A DNA stretch of 62,956 bases from an uncultured Bacteroides sp. (lineage in GTDB: Bacteria > Bacteroidota > Bacteroidia > Cytophagales > Cyclobacteriaceae): contig CABHOV010000033.1 of the NCBI GenBank assembly GCA_902168185.1, forward strand, positions 1-62,956. Reading direction: 5' to 3'. Under the pieces are notes generated by a model. That model saw nothing but the letters and a program-made list of their open reading frames with translations, made no database searches and was not told the DNA's origin. Position numbers and translations under genes: made by a program. This document shows, piece after piece, positions 53,610 to 62,429 of the stretch; the first letter of the stretch is position 1; each line of letters begins with the position of its first letter.

Positions 53610-55820
53610 TTACGAAATGAGTTCGTTCAGCAACCGGATTACATCCCGCTGGCTGGCGATAGAATACTGTGCTGCCGAATGACCAGGACCAACCTTAATG
53701 GTGATGGCACGATCGGCCAATATGCGGAACATGTCCTCATCCGTTTTGTCATCACCTATAGCAAGTACAAAATCCGGATTGGTTTCTTCTACGAGGTTGC
53801 GCGCAGCAACGCCTTTGTCTACTCCGGTTTGTCGTACTTCAATTACTTTGTTGCCATCCATTACCTGCAGTTGCCCGTTGCGCACCAGGTGGAAAAGTGT
53901 ATCGAGTAATTCGCGCGAACGCATAAAACCAAAGTCGGGATCAACATTCCGATAATGCCACGCGAGCGTATGATTCTTTTCTTCTATAAAAGAACCAGGA
54001 CATCGCTTGGCAAACATTTCCAACGTAGGACGTATCACCGATTTCCAACTCTGATCAATTTCTTTTTGGCTCCACGTATGGTCTGTTTTTCGAATCGCTG
54101 CACCATGCTCTGCTACCAATGTAGCCGGTATATCTTTGAACCAATCTTCCAGTACAACCGAATCGCGGCCACTGATGATGGTTAAATTTGTTTTAGGGTC
54201 ATTGCCTAACTGTGCGAGAAGTTGTAAAAGATTTCGGTCGGGTACAGCTTCACGCGGATGTCGTGCGAAGGCAACGAGAGTTCCATCATAATCAAGCAAA
54301 AGATTTCGCGTTTGCGCTTCCTGAAAAGAATGAATGATTTCTTTGCGTATAGACGGAGTAACATATTTCTGTTCTTCAGTTTTCTGTTGCTGTTTGATTT
54401 CAGTTAACTGAAACAGAAAATCATTCACCCAACTGTGTACATCATAATCAATAAGACGCTTTTGCATCTGCGAGATTTTTCTTCGTTGCTCTTCAGGCTG
54501 CATGGTAAGCGCTTGTTGTATAGCTTCAGACATTTCTTCGGTGTCCAATGGATTGACGAGAAGTGCTTCACCCAACTCACTGGCAGCACCTGCAAGTTCA
54601 CTAAGTATCAATACACCTTGCTGCTCGGAGCAACACGCTATATATTCTTTTGCCACCAGGTTCATACCATCGCGCAACGGAGTGATCAGTGCTGCATCAG
54701 CGACATGGTATAGGGCACAGAGCTCTTCGAAATCTAAATTGTTATACCGGTATATAACAGGTTGCCACGACAACGTGGAGTACTTGCCGTTAATACGCCC
54801 GACATTTTCTTCTATCAGGATCCTTCGTTCATTATACTTCGAAATAATTTGTCGTGACGGAACGATTACCATCACAAACACAACGTTCTCGATCCATTCC
54901 GGATGCTTCTCCAGCAATCGCTCAAAGCCTAATAGCCGGTGCGTTACACCTTTGGTATAGTCAAGCCGGTCTACCGAGAATATAATTTTTTTATCCGGGA
55001 AATTTTTGGTGATGGCTTCCATCTTTTGTACCACTTCCGGTTTACGTGACGCGGTACTGAATTTTTCGTAATCAATACCCAATGGAAACATATCTGCTTT
55101 AACCAAACGATCCTGCATGGTAATGGTGCGGTAATGATGATCGTATCCCAACACCATTCGTACAGTCTTTAAAAAATGCTGTACATATTCATGTGTATGA
55201 AATCCAATGAGGTCGGCCCCTAAAAGTCCGCGTATAATTTTTTCTTTCCACGGACTATGCAGCAGACGGAAAATTTCATAGGACGGAAAGGGTATATGCA
55301 GAAAGAAACCGATCGTTGCATCCGGCATCTTGTCACGAATGAGTTGCGGTAATAAAAACAATTGATAGTCGTGTATCCAGATGGTATCACCGGGTTTAAT
55401 AACCTTCAATAGTTTTTCTGCAAAGATTTTATTCACTTCTTCATAGTTCTCGAAGAACTCCTGATCATATACTACATATGAAGGGAAGTAATGAAACAGT
55501 GGCCATAGCGTTGCGTTGCAAAAACCATTGTAGTATTTATTGTAAACTTTCTTATCTATAAATACCGGCTCTATTGTAAAGTCCGTTTGAACGTCAGATT
55601 GTTTTTTGAATTTCTTCCATCTTTTTTCGGGAAAGTCTGCGGAGCCAAACCATTTTTTTTGTTGAAATACATCGCGGTTGGACTCGGCATTAAAATAACT
55701 TATAAGTGCGGTGACCAGTCCTCCATCACTCTGCTTCATTGTCAACTGATCGTCCTGCTCCAACAATTGAAAAGGTAGACGGTTGGAGACCAGGATCAGG
55801 CTTTTGTCAGATTTTTCCAT
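53610..55820 (-). CDS. Bifunctional trehalose-6-phosphate synthase/phosphatase
   Basis: 736 residues from ATG 55820 (MEKSDKSLILVSNRLP); the open frame extends to 55970 but those residues are not conserved. The GT20 synthase half (to ~470) contains SNRLPFQL, SDGGLVTAL, WIHDYQLFLLPQLIRD, GFFLHIPFPSYEIFR, SVDRLDYTKGVTHRLLGFE and TPLRDGMNLVAKEY. The HAD phosphatase half begins LLLDYDGTLVAFARHP and has ISGRDSVVLEDWF, LVAEHGAAIR and IGDDKTDEDMF. It makes trehalose from UDP-glucose and glucose-6-phosphate, an osmotic and desiccation protectant. A 10-bp inverted repeat lies just upstream of the start. Confidence 0.96.
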   Translation of the reverse strand: MEKSDKSLILVSNRLPFQLLEQDDQLTMKQSDGGLVTALISYFNAESNRDVFQQKKWFGSADFPEKRWKKFKKQSDVQTDFTIEPVFIDKKVYNKYYNGFCNATLWPLFHYFPSYVVYDQEFFENYEEVNKIFAEKLLKVIKPGDTIWIHDYQLFLLPQLIRDKMPDATIGFFLHIPFPSYEIFRLLHSPWKEKIIRGLLGADLIGFHTHEYVQHFLKTVRMVLGYDHHYRTITMQDRLVKADMFPLGIDYEKFSTASRKPEVVQKMEAITKNFPDKKIIFSVDRLDYTKGVTHRLLGFERLLEKHPEWIENVVFVMVIVPSRQIISKYNERRILIEENVGRINGKYSTLSWQPVIYRYNNLDFEELCALYHVADAALITPLRDGMNLVAKEYIACCSEQQGVLILSELAGAASELGEALLVNPLDTEEMSEAIQQALTMQPEEQRRKISQMQKRLIDYDVHSWVNDFLFQLTEIKQQQKTEEQKYVTPSIRKEIIHSFQEAQTRNLLLDYDGTLVAFARHPREAVPDRNLLQLLAQLGNDPKTNLTIISGRDSVVLEDWFKDIPATLVAEHGAAIRKTDHTWSQKEIDQSWKSVIRPTLEMFAKRCPGSFIEEKNHTLAWHYRNVDPDFGFMRSRELLDTLFHLVRNGQLQVMDGNKVIEVRQTGVDKGVAARNLVEETNPDFVLAIGDDKTDEDMFRILADRAITIKVGPGHSAAQYSIASQRDVIRLLNELIS

Positions 55821-55842
55821 TCGTAAATAATATTTAACGATG

Positions 55843-55872
55843 ATCTTCAATTTCGAAAATGCAATTGAAGAT
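55843..55872. promoter_or_regulatory. Inverted repeat upstream of otsAB
   Basis: ATCTTCAATT and AATTGAAGAT, separated by 10 bp, form a perfect inverted repeat 22 bp upstream of the chosen otsAB start. It could bind a dimeric regulator or fold in the mRNA leader. Confidence 0.45.
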
Positions 55873-56178
55873 AGTGCTGTGTAATGGATATGAAAATCAT
55901 GCCAGCCCCCCCAAAGAAAGGATCGCAACAGCGCAAATTCGGAGATGATAACATGAAATATAGCATGCACAACAAAAAAAATAAAAGCCCGTGATGTAAG
56001 TGTTGGCCAGGCGATTTATACCATGATTCTGCCTCTCGCACAGAACATACTACATTCGTCATGAATATGTTTGGTATTTTACAAAGAAGCGTTTAAACTT
56101 TGTGTTTTCTGCCGCGCACCGAATTGTATACCTGTTACAGGTTTCTTTTTATACACTCTGTCTGAAAAATAAAACGTA

Positions 56179-57663
56179 ATGAAAATATCATATGTAATCT
56201 TGTTCAGTTTCCTGATGATATTGTTACTTTTTGCGGCAACTACATACATTAACTTTAAACAATCTGAAAAGATTAATGAGAACCATGAGTTGTTAGCACG
56301 ATCATCGATCATTCTGAAACAAAGCAATCGCTTTCAACGAAATATACTGAACATGGTGAGTGGTTTGCGAGGCTATCTTCTCACCAATGAAGTATTCTTT
56401 ATTCAATCGTACGATTCTGCGATGCTGGAGAACGATGAAATATTGGATGAACTTTCTGTGCTGATCAAAGATAGCGTTCAACAAAAAAATCTTCTGGAAG
56501 GTATTTCCGAATTGAATAAGTATTGGATCAATGAATTTGCGTTGCCATTAATAGAAGCGCGTAAAAATGCCACAGCTTCCGACAGCAGCATGAATGCGTT
56601 CAACAAACTTTACCGGGCGAAATTAGTAACTGGAATGGAGAAGGAAATTAACCGGAGTCTCCAAAAGAAATTCAAGGAGTTCAGCAATCACGAATATGCT
56701 GTGCGCGAACAACAAAAACTTGCGCTCTCATCTTTCATTCAGCGAACGAAGAATATATCTTTTTCATTGACGCTATTCTCCTTTATAGCCGGTATGGCCA
56801 TCGCTATTTTTATTGCTACGCATATATCATCCGGCATTGTGAAAATGGTGCACATGGCCGACAGTATTTCGAAAGGGGAGTATACGGTTTCCATGGAGGC
56901 AGAGGGTAAAGACGAACTTGGCAAGCTGGGCCGATCGTTGAATAATATGGCCAGAATACTATCAGAAAATATTTCACTGCTGCAACGGAAAAATGACGAG
57001 CTCAATCAGTTTGCATATATAGTCTCACACGACTTGAAAGCTCCGCTGCGCGGAATTGACAATGTGGTAACCTGGATTCAGGAGGATCACCTGCACGAGC
57101 TCTCGCCGAAAGTAGTGGAGTATCTTGAATTGATTAAAGGAAGAATTATACGTGCAGAAAATCTTCTCAATGGTATATTATCCTATTCGCGTGTAGGGCG
57201 CGAGTTGCAACCCAATGAGGTTGTAGATGTAAATGAGTTGCTGGAGGAAGTACAAGGTTATCTGCCGGAAAAACCTGGTATTACACTTCACATCGAAAAA
57301 AATATGCCGAAGTTGTTCACCGAAAAACTTCCGTTGATGCAGGTGTTTATGAACCTGATCGTGAATGCTTACAAGTATCACACAAAAGCCAATGGAAGTG
57401 TACAGGTATATCACACAAAGAATGATCACTACTATGAGTTTTATGTAGAGGATGATGGTCCGGGTATATCAAAAGAATATCACAAGAAAATATTTATGAT
57501 TTTTCAGACGCTGGAGAATCGCGATTCTTTCGAGAGTACTGGTGTAGGATTAGCGATCGTGAAAAAGATCCTGGATGACCGGAAGTTAACGATACGATTA
57601 AATTCAGAGCCTGGAACGGGTTCAACTTTTATTTTTACATGGCCTTTAAATGAAATAGTATGA
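56179..57663 (+). CDS. CHASE3-type sensor histidine kinase
   Basis: 494 residues. TM1 (VILFSFLMILLLFAATTYI), a periplasmic CHASE3-like four-helix domain (FQRNILNMVSGLRGYLLTNEVF), TM2 (ISFSLTLFSFIAGMAIAIFI), a HAMP region (KMVHMADSISKGEYTV), then HisKA with phospho-His in QFAYIVSHDLKAPLRGID and HATPase with NLIVNAYKYH, VEDDGPGIS and GVGLAIVKKI. It overlaps the following response regulator by 4 bp. Signal unknown; the neighbouring otsAB gene hints at envelope or osmotic stress (inference only). Confidence 0.95.
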   Translation: MKISYVILFSFLMILLLFAATTYINFKQSEKINENHELLARSSIILKQSNRFQRNILNMVSGLRGYLLTNEVFFIQSYDSAMLENDEILDELSVLIKDSVQQKNLLEGISELNKYWINEFALPLIEARKNATASDSSMNAFNKLYRAKLVTGMEKEINRSLQKKFKEFSNHEYAVREQQKLALSSFIQRTKNISFSLTLFSFIAGMAIAIFIATHISSGIVKMVHMADSISKGEYTVSMEAEGKDELGKLGRSLNNMARILSENISLLQRKNDELNQFAYIVSHDLKAPLRGIDNVVTWIQEDHLHELSPKVVEYLELIKGRIIRAENLLNGILSYSRVGRELQPNEVVDVNELLEEVQGYLPEKPGITLHIEKNMPKLFTEKLPLMQVFMNLIVNAYKYHTKANGSVQVYHTKNDHYYEFYVEDDGPGISKEYHKKIFMIFQTLENRDSFESTGVGLAIVKKILDDRKLTIRLNSEPGTGSTFIFTWPLNEIV

Positions 57664-58079
57664 TGCGGGTAATAAATATACTCCTGGTGGAAGATGATAA
57701 CCTCGATGTTATCGATGTAAAGCGTACACTCGATAAGATGGCGATCGTTTATAATATGAAGGTAGCAAAGAATGGTGAGGAAGCGATCCGTTTACTTCAC
57801 GATAAGCGTGATTCATTTACCGTAAAACCTGATGTTATTATTCTGGACCTGAACATGCCGAAGATGAATGGTCTTGAACTTTTACAGATACTTCGCAGCA
57901 GCGAAGACTGGAAGGATATCAAGATATTTATACTTACTACATCGGAGGAGAATGAAGATAAACAGGCGGCTAAACAATATGGTATATCTGGATATATAGT
58001 AAAGCCGCTGAAGTTTAACAATACAGGTTCATTGGATGCCTTTAACCTGATGATCGACCTGATGAACATGCAGAATTAA
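57660..58079 (+). CDS. Single-domain response regulator
   Basis: 139 residues, receiver domain only. NILLVEDDNLDVIDVKRTL holds the acidic pair; the phospho-acceptor Asp is in PDVIILDLNMPKMNGLELL; FILTTSEENED and GYIVKPLKF complete the site. The type resembles Rcp1-like regulators that partner with phytochrome-type or CHASE3 kinases. The ATGA overlap with the kinase gene indicates co-translation. With no output domain it must pass the signal by protein contact or a phosphorelay. Confidence 0.95.
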   Translation: MMRVINILLVEDDNLDVIDVKRTLDKMAIVYNMKVAKNGEEAIRLLHDKRDSFTVKPDVIILDLNMPKMNGLELLQILRSSEDWKDIKIFILTTSEENEDKQAAKQYGISGYIVKPLKFNNTGSLDAFNLMIDLMNMQN

Positions 58080-58100
58080 AAGCATCCTGTGATGATGGTG

Positions 58101-58529
58101 TTATGTCATTTGATTCGGATATGCACTGCCTGTACCCGACTCACAATATTTTTTGAGGCTTCGTAAATACAATGCCCAGTTAAAACTCCACTCACTGAAT
58201 TTACGAGAGCTGTCTTGCCAGTCGCTGTGTATAAATTCAACGATTGTTACCTGAGGATTGACTTCAAGTATAAAATTTACTTTGGTGTTTAGCCATTCAA
58301 ATTCTCCTCCGGTGCAAGACCATTGTACCCACGACCCATTGTCGAGCTTGGTAACTTTTAAGTCAACGGTCTCTTGTCCGAATTCGAGTTTAAACATTTG
58401 ATTTAAGAAAGGCTGCCCTTGAACTGTAGGTGTCAGCCAGGCAACTAAATCCTGATTAGCCGTAAGTGCTTCAAAGACTTTTTGTCCCGAAGGATCAATG
58501 ATGCCAAGTAAGTGTCTGATTTCAGGCAT
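58101..58529 (-). CDS. SRPBCC (AHSA1/START-like) domain protein
   Basis: 142 residues with a single START-like fold: FEALTANQDLVAWLTP near the N-terminus, SWVQWSCTGGEFEWLN in the middle and DSSRKFSEWSFNWALYLRSLKKYCE, a C-terminal helix, at the end. Such proteins bind hydrophobic ligands or act as chaperone cofactors. It is convergent with the response regulator gene, 21 bp apart. Ligand unknown. Confidence 0.75.
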   Translation of the reverse strand: MPEIRHLLGIIDPSGQKVFEALTANQDLVAWLTPTVQGQPFLNQMFKLEFGQETVDLKVTKLDNGSWVQWSCTGGEFEWLNTKVNFILEVNPQVTIVEFIHSDWQDSSRKFSEWSFNWALYLRSLKKYCESGTGSAYPNQMT

Positions 58530-58772
58530 GATACATAGAGGGTTTAATAAATAACGTTGATTGAAAAATATTAAAATTATAGCGGTCTTGCAAAGTCCAC
58601 CAGGTTATAACGTTCAGTGCTTCTAGAAACTATTCGTTATTAAACATCTTTATGTCGGGTCCACAATTTGATGTATACACATCGATATCTACAATATGTC
58701 GACTCATTCAAGACATTTAACATTGATTAAAGATATTGATCGACTTTATGGGGAATATTTTATACAAAATGA
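58530..58772. other. Intergenic stretch, no gene seen
   Basis: AT-rich sequence between the SRPBCC gene start and the candidate small RNA promoter. I see no reading frame, repeat or clear promoter apart from the TACCTTTG box at its right edge. Confidence 0.5.
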
Positions 58773-58854
58773 TACCTTTGTATCTCTTACCTGAGACACA
58801 GGTAGGTTAGGTTAAAAGCAGGTGATATCAGACGGATATAACCTGCTTTTTTTG
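58773..58854 (+). ncRNA. Candidate small RNA with promoter and terminator
   Basis: A -7 box TACCTTTG (58773-58780) precedes a region with hairpin TACCTG-AGACA-CAGGTA (58790-58806) and a terminator hairpin AAAAGCAGGT...ACCTGCTTTT plus T-run (58814-58854). The predicted transcript of about 65 nt contains no open frame. It could instead be the leader of the DUF2716 gene ended by attenuation. Confidence 0.45.
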
Positions 58855-58927
58855 TTTCAGCAAAATTCTCTTCCCTTTATAAAGTTACCAACACACAACA
58901 GAGCTTATTCAGGAGATAGTATATATT

Positions 58928-59398
58928 ATGAAAATCTGGACGGCATTAACAGAATCGGAATGCAATGAAGTCTGGGAGAAGCTTCATCAGCACTTCAGTT
59001 TTCCAAGGATCCACACAGACAAGCCCCTTCATAAATTTTCAATTCGCCATATATGGGGTGATGAACACTATATACATGACCTCGAACAGAAAGCACTGGA
59101 TATTTTAATTTCCATTACTGCGCCCGGTGAAAAAGTATTGGCACTCGACTGGGAGCACACCTGTTACCATGTTGACCTCCGGGACCACAAGGAAAATCCC
59201 AGGGCAGAGAATATATTTCATATTCCTTTTATACCGGATGGCGATTACTATATATACGTTACAGAGGATTTTGAAAACGTGTGGTTCGGACATCCCTGGG
59301 AGGAAACCATTACCGTGATAGGAGAGAAGTTAATGGCCGCTACGTTTGATAATTTGCCAGAGGCGTTTAAGGAAATAAGTTCTTCGGATAGCATATAG
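58928..59398 (+). CDS. DUF2716 family protein
   Basis: 156 residues. Recognised by WTALTESECNEVWEKLHQ, GEKVLALDWEHTCYHVD, PDGDYYIYVTEDFENVWFGHPWEETITV, which match the DUF2716 pattern. No signal peptide or catalytic motif; the family function is unknown and members are often found near immunity-type or plasmid genes. It follows the candidate small RNA by 73 bp and ends close to the convergent Rrf2 gene. Confidence 0.75.
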   Translation: MKIWTALTESECNEVWEKLHQHFSFPRIHTDKPLHKFSIRHIWGDEHYIHDLEQKALDILISITAPGEKVLALDWEHTCYHVDLRDHKENPRAENIFHIPFIPDGDYYIYVTEDFENVWFGHPWEETITVIGEKLMAATFDNLPEAFKEISSSDSI

Positions 59399-59451
59399 TA
59401 TACATTGTTCCTGGCTATCGATACGAACTGTACGGCCAAACTATATATGCA

Positions 59452-59904
59452 TTAGCCAATAGAATCATTCACAGGATTCTTCAGGATCGCAGGTTGTTTT
59501 GCCAAGTCAGAAAGAGAGTTTCCTGCAAGGATCTTCAGCGTCTCATCGCGTACCTGACCAAAGAGTCGGTTAATCGAGCACTCATGCTCGTTGGTACACA
59601 TTCCGCATGACTCATAAAAATTCAACGACACGCACGGAAGCATGGCCACGGCACCATCAATGATCCGGATAATTTCGATGATCCAGATTTTATCCGCGCT
59701 GCGTTTTAAATAGTATCCGCCTCCCTTACCTTTTTTACTTCCGAGCACGCCTGCATTTTTGAGATCCAGGAGAATTACTTCCAGAAATTTCTTGGGGATT
59801 CGTTTGGTCTGAGCAATTTCACTGATGGTAACGGAGGCCTCTTTGTCCGTTTCAGCTAAATAAAGCAACGCGTGTAACGCGTACTGGCATTTTTTCGAAA
59901 GCAT
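59452..59904 (-). CDS. Rrf2-family transcriptional regulator
   Basis: 150 residues. The winged helix is typical: LSKKCQYALHALLYLA, ISEIAQTKRIPKKFLEVILLDLKNAGVL, GKGGGYYLKRSADKI. A Cys cluster PCVSLNFYESCGMCTNEHEC (four Cys) at residues ~91-111 fits an Fe-S sensor like IscR, NsrR or RsrR. The targets may include its own promoter (TACCTTTG at 59979-59972) or the neighbouring uspA gene. Which iron-sulfur signal it reads is unknown. Confidence 0.9.
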   Translation of the reverse strand: MLSKKCQYALHALLYLAETDKEASVTISEIAQTKRIPKKFLEVILLDLKNAGVLGSKKGKGGGYYLKRSADKIWIIEIIRIIDGAVAMLPCVSLNFYESCGMCTNEHECSINRLFGQVRDETLKILAGNSLSDLAKQPAILKNPVNDSIG

Positions 59905-59971
59905 ATAGGTTCACAGAATTTGCCGGGTCCTTTACCAGCCTTATGCAAGCTGTTGACAAGCAATGATTTTA

Positions 59972-59979
59972 CAAAGGTA
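59972..59979 (-). promoter_or_regulatory. -7 box for the Rrf2 regulator gene
   Basis: Minus-strand TACCTTTG matches TAnnTTTG, 67 bp upstream of the start codon. No convincing -33 element. Confidence 0.4.
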
Positions 59980-60013
59980 TGGATTTACAACTATAACCCC
60001 AGATGGTGTTGTA

Positions 60014-60045
60014 AAACAAAAGGCTTCGGTGAAAGCCTTTTGTTT
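60014..60045. terminator. Terminator of uspA, bidirectional shape
   Basis: AAACAAAAGGCTT pairs perfectly with AAGCCTTTTGTTT around a short loop; the minus-strand reading follows the uspA stop by 16 bp. Confidence 0.8.
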
Positions 60046-60061
60046 GAAGTAAAGAATTGTG

Positions 60062-60910
60062 TCAGGAGTCATGATGTTTAAGAGTATACGTCCAGACCGG
60101 GCACTGCACATGATTCACCACGTCTTCCGCGATGCTGCCGGAGATAAAATGTGCCAGGCCTTTGCGGCCGTGTGTAGCCATGGCAATCATATCAGCGTTG
60201 ATCTCTTCCGAAAAACGCATGATGCCATTTTCTTCATTTGTATCATTTATAATATTGAGCGTATAATTGCTAAACCCGTAATGTCGGATATAGTCATTTA
60301 ACGAAGCGGTTATCGTTTGCTCCTCCATGGAATTCGCGAGCGTATTTACATATAGCAGGTATAGATGGGCATCCAGAAATTTCTGCAGCTCTTTGATTTT
60401 ATCTACAAAGTGTGACTGGTGTAAATCCGGAAGGGTAGGGAAAACTACTTTACGAATGGAAGAAAGACTTACCGGAGATTTTACAGAGAGCACAGGCACC
60501 GGAGAGAGACGAACAATCTTTTCGGCGTTCGAGCCTACGAAAAGTTCTTTCATACCACTCGCCCCATGGGTACCCATTACCACCAGGTCTATTTCATTGT
60601 CGGTGATAAATTGTTGAATGGTGTCGATGATCGGTCCGTGATCTGTATAAAAGTGCACAGGTATAGGATCGGTACGATGGCTGCGCATCATTTCATCGAA
60701 ATTTTTCTGCGCATCTTTTTCGAGTTCTTCAATGACGGTGGCATTGAATGTATAGGGCTGTGCTACAAAAGATGTTTCGTAAGCCGCAACAAATTCGATA
60801 GCGTGTAAAACTAAGACCTCACCACGACTGATGGTAGCAATCTCTGCTGCCAACTCAAACGCCTGTACGGCTGTGGGAGAGAAATCACAGGGAACAAGAA
60901 TCCTTTTCAT
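60062..60910 (-). CDS. Tandem universal stress protein (two UspA domains)
   Basis: 282 residues with two USP units. Domain 1: [18 protein letters not shown], ending with [25 protein letters not shown] and PVPVLSVK (ATP-binding G-2x-G-9x-G-S/T type). Domain 2: starts near residue 150 ([11 protein letters not shown]) and ends [20 protein letters not shown]. These proteins are induced by stress and bind ATP or AMP. It is leftward, behind its own promoter-like element, with the Rrf2 gene downstream after a terminator. Confidence 0.94.
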   Translation of the reverse strand: MKRILVPCDFSPTAVQAFELAAEIATISRGEVLVLHAIEFVAAYETSFVAQPYTFNATVIEELEKDAQKNFDEMMRSHRTDPIPVHFYTDHGPIIDTIQQFITDNEIDLVVMGTHGASGMKELFVGSNAEKIVRLSPVPVLSVKSPVSLSSIRKVVFPTLPDLHQSHFVDKIKELQKFLDAHLYLLYVNTLANSMEEQTITASLNDYIRHYGFSNYTLNIINDTNEENGIMRFSEEINADMIAMATHGRKGLAHFISGSIAEDVVNHVQCPVWTYTLKHHDS

Positions 60911-60964
60911 GATTTTGAATTTTGCTGTTAAGATTTCAGTGCAATCAGAGTTGCCTCATCAGGG

Positions 60965-60992
60965 CAAATGTATGATCGATTGTATGTCTCAA
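60965..60992 (-). promoter_or_regulatory. Promoter for uspA
   Basis: Minus-strand TTG (60992-60990), a 17-bp spacer and TACATTTG (60972-60965) match the Bacteroidota consensus. The predicted leader is about 48 nt. Confidence 0.5.
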
Positions 60993-61182
60993 CGAAGATC
61001 ATGCTACCGATCCGACTTGCGCGTTGCTATACACGTACCCATGGTACTGTGGACTAAGAACAAATTATAACAGATTGTTGTTCATCGCCATCACTGATTT
61101 ATGACGTATCGTGTTTCAGAATAAAGGAATACAGCAGACTATACCATGAGGATGGAATGATATAAGCGTGAAAACTCGTCAG
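60993..61182. other. Intergenic stretch, no gene seen
   Basis: The rest of the 328-bp gap between uspA and the GH88 gene. It contains no recognisable frame or repeat; its left end holds the uspA promoter and its right end the GH88 terminator. Confidence 0.5.
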
Positions 61183-61214
61183 CAAAAAAAAACGGCTGAT
61201 CCGAAGACCAGCCG
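61183..61214 (-). terminator. Terminator of GH88 gene
   Basis: On the minus strand CGGCTG and CAGCCG arms (10-nt loop) are followed by nine T residues, 25 bp past the GH88 stop. Confidence 0.8.
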
Positions 61215-61238
61215 CATAACCAATTATTAACCCAAAAA

Positions 61239-62420
61239 TTACTTCTTCTTAGTCCCTTTCATTTTGTCATATCGGAGAAGACCCTCGATATAGTAGTAGT
61301 CAGCATATACCAGGGGTATATCTATTTCTGATTTCGCAGGCTTGTGGCCTACACTATGCATAAGAACGAAATGATTATTGCTGCCCGGCTTCGCCATATA
61401 TACCGGTGTGCTGAGGCTCGCCAGCATTTGTTCCGCAGCTGTGAAATACTTTTTCCCATTCTTTACATACTGACTCAATTCCAGTAAACCGGAAGCAGCG
61501 ATGGCTGCTGCTGAAGCATCACGTTCTTCATTCGGTATACCCGGAGCATTGAAATCCCAATAGGGAACTTTGTCTTTCGGCAGATTCGGATGTCCTAAAT
61601 AGAAGTCCGCAATCTTTACTGCCTGATCCAGGTACTTCGGGTCTTTTGTTTCGCGATACATTACCGTATAGCCATAGAGTCCCCAGGCCTGGCCGCGTGC
61701 CCATGCAGATTCATCTGCATACCCTTGTGCGGTGGCACGCTTCGCTACATTTCCGGTAAGTGTATCGTAGTCCACAACGTGATAGCTACTGTTATCCGCA
61801 CGAAAGTGATTCTTCATCGTGGTGTTCGCATGCGTCACAGCAATCTTGTAGAAACTTGAATCGCCTGAAACACGTGTTGCCCAAAAAAGAAATTCAAGGT
61901 TCATCATGTTGTCGATGATTACCGGGAACTGCCACTTGCCATGATCCCACGAACGTATACATCCCGTCTTTTCATTGAAGCGTGTTGAAAGTGATTTCGC
62001 TCCCTGCAACAAGATCTCCTTGTAGGCAGGATCGTTTGTGAGACGATACCCGTTTCCAAAAGAACAGTATAGCATGAACCCAAGATCGTGTGTACGTGTA
62101 TTGAGCTTTTCTTTTTCAAGCCCCGCAGTCCACTGCCGTGCAGCAGTCTCCCATTTTTTATCCTGGGTATATTCATACATATACCAGAGACTTCCCGGGT
62201 AAAATCCACTGGTCCACTCAGTAGAAGTGGTGCCTCTGAAATTTCCATCCGGTTTGGCACCGCGCGGAAATGAAAGCGGGTCTTTATATACTTCCAGACT
62301 TTGGCTGAGTTGTACTTTTACTTTTTCAAGATTACTTTTCGCGTCCAGCTTTACTTTCGCTATAAAGCCAGACAGCAATACGATCCCTATACTACTATAT
62401 ATTATGATACTTTTTCTCAT
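61239..62420 (-). CDS. GH88 unsaturated glucuronyl hydrolase
   Basis: 393 residues. A short hydrophobic N-terminus (IIIYSSIGIVLLSGFIA) is a signal peptide or anchor. The (alpha/alpha)6 barrel has STEWTSGFYPGSLWYMYEY, RTHDLGFMLYCSFGNGY (catalytic Asp of the THDLG motif), FPVIIDNMMNLEFLFWA (second Asp) and YADESAWARGQAWGLYGY. It releases unsaturated uronic acid from oligosaccharides made by polysaccharide lyases, using water addition to the enol ether. The adjacent SusD gene upstream places it in a polysaccharide utilisation locus continuing past the window end. Confidence 0.93.
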   Translation of the reverse strand: MRKSIIIYSSIGIVLLSGFIAKVKLDAKSNLEKVKVQLSQSLEVYKDPLSFPRGAKPDGNFRGTTSTEWTSGFYPGSLWYMYEYTQDKKWETAARQWTAGLEKEKLNTRTHDLGFMLYCSFGNGYRLTNDPAYKEILLQGAKSLSTRFNEKTGCIRSWDHGKWQFPVIIDNMMNLEFLFWATRVSGDSSFYKIAVTHANTTMKNHFRADNSSYHVVDYDTLTGNVAKRATAQGYADESAWARGQAWGLYGYTVMYRETKDPKYLDQAVKIADFYLGHPNLPKDKVPYWDFNAPGIPNEERDASAAAIAASGLLELSQYVKNGKKYFTAAEQMLASLSTPVYMAKPGSNNHFVLMHSVGHKPAKSEIDIPLVYADYYYIEGLLRYDKMKGTKKK

Positions 62421-62429
62421 GCCGTTTTA

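Noticed and set aside
55821-55970. 50-residue N-terminal extension of OtsAB
   Set aside because: It does not resemble the family and includes the upstream inverted repeat; ATG 55820 fits the family start.
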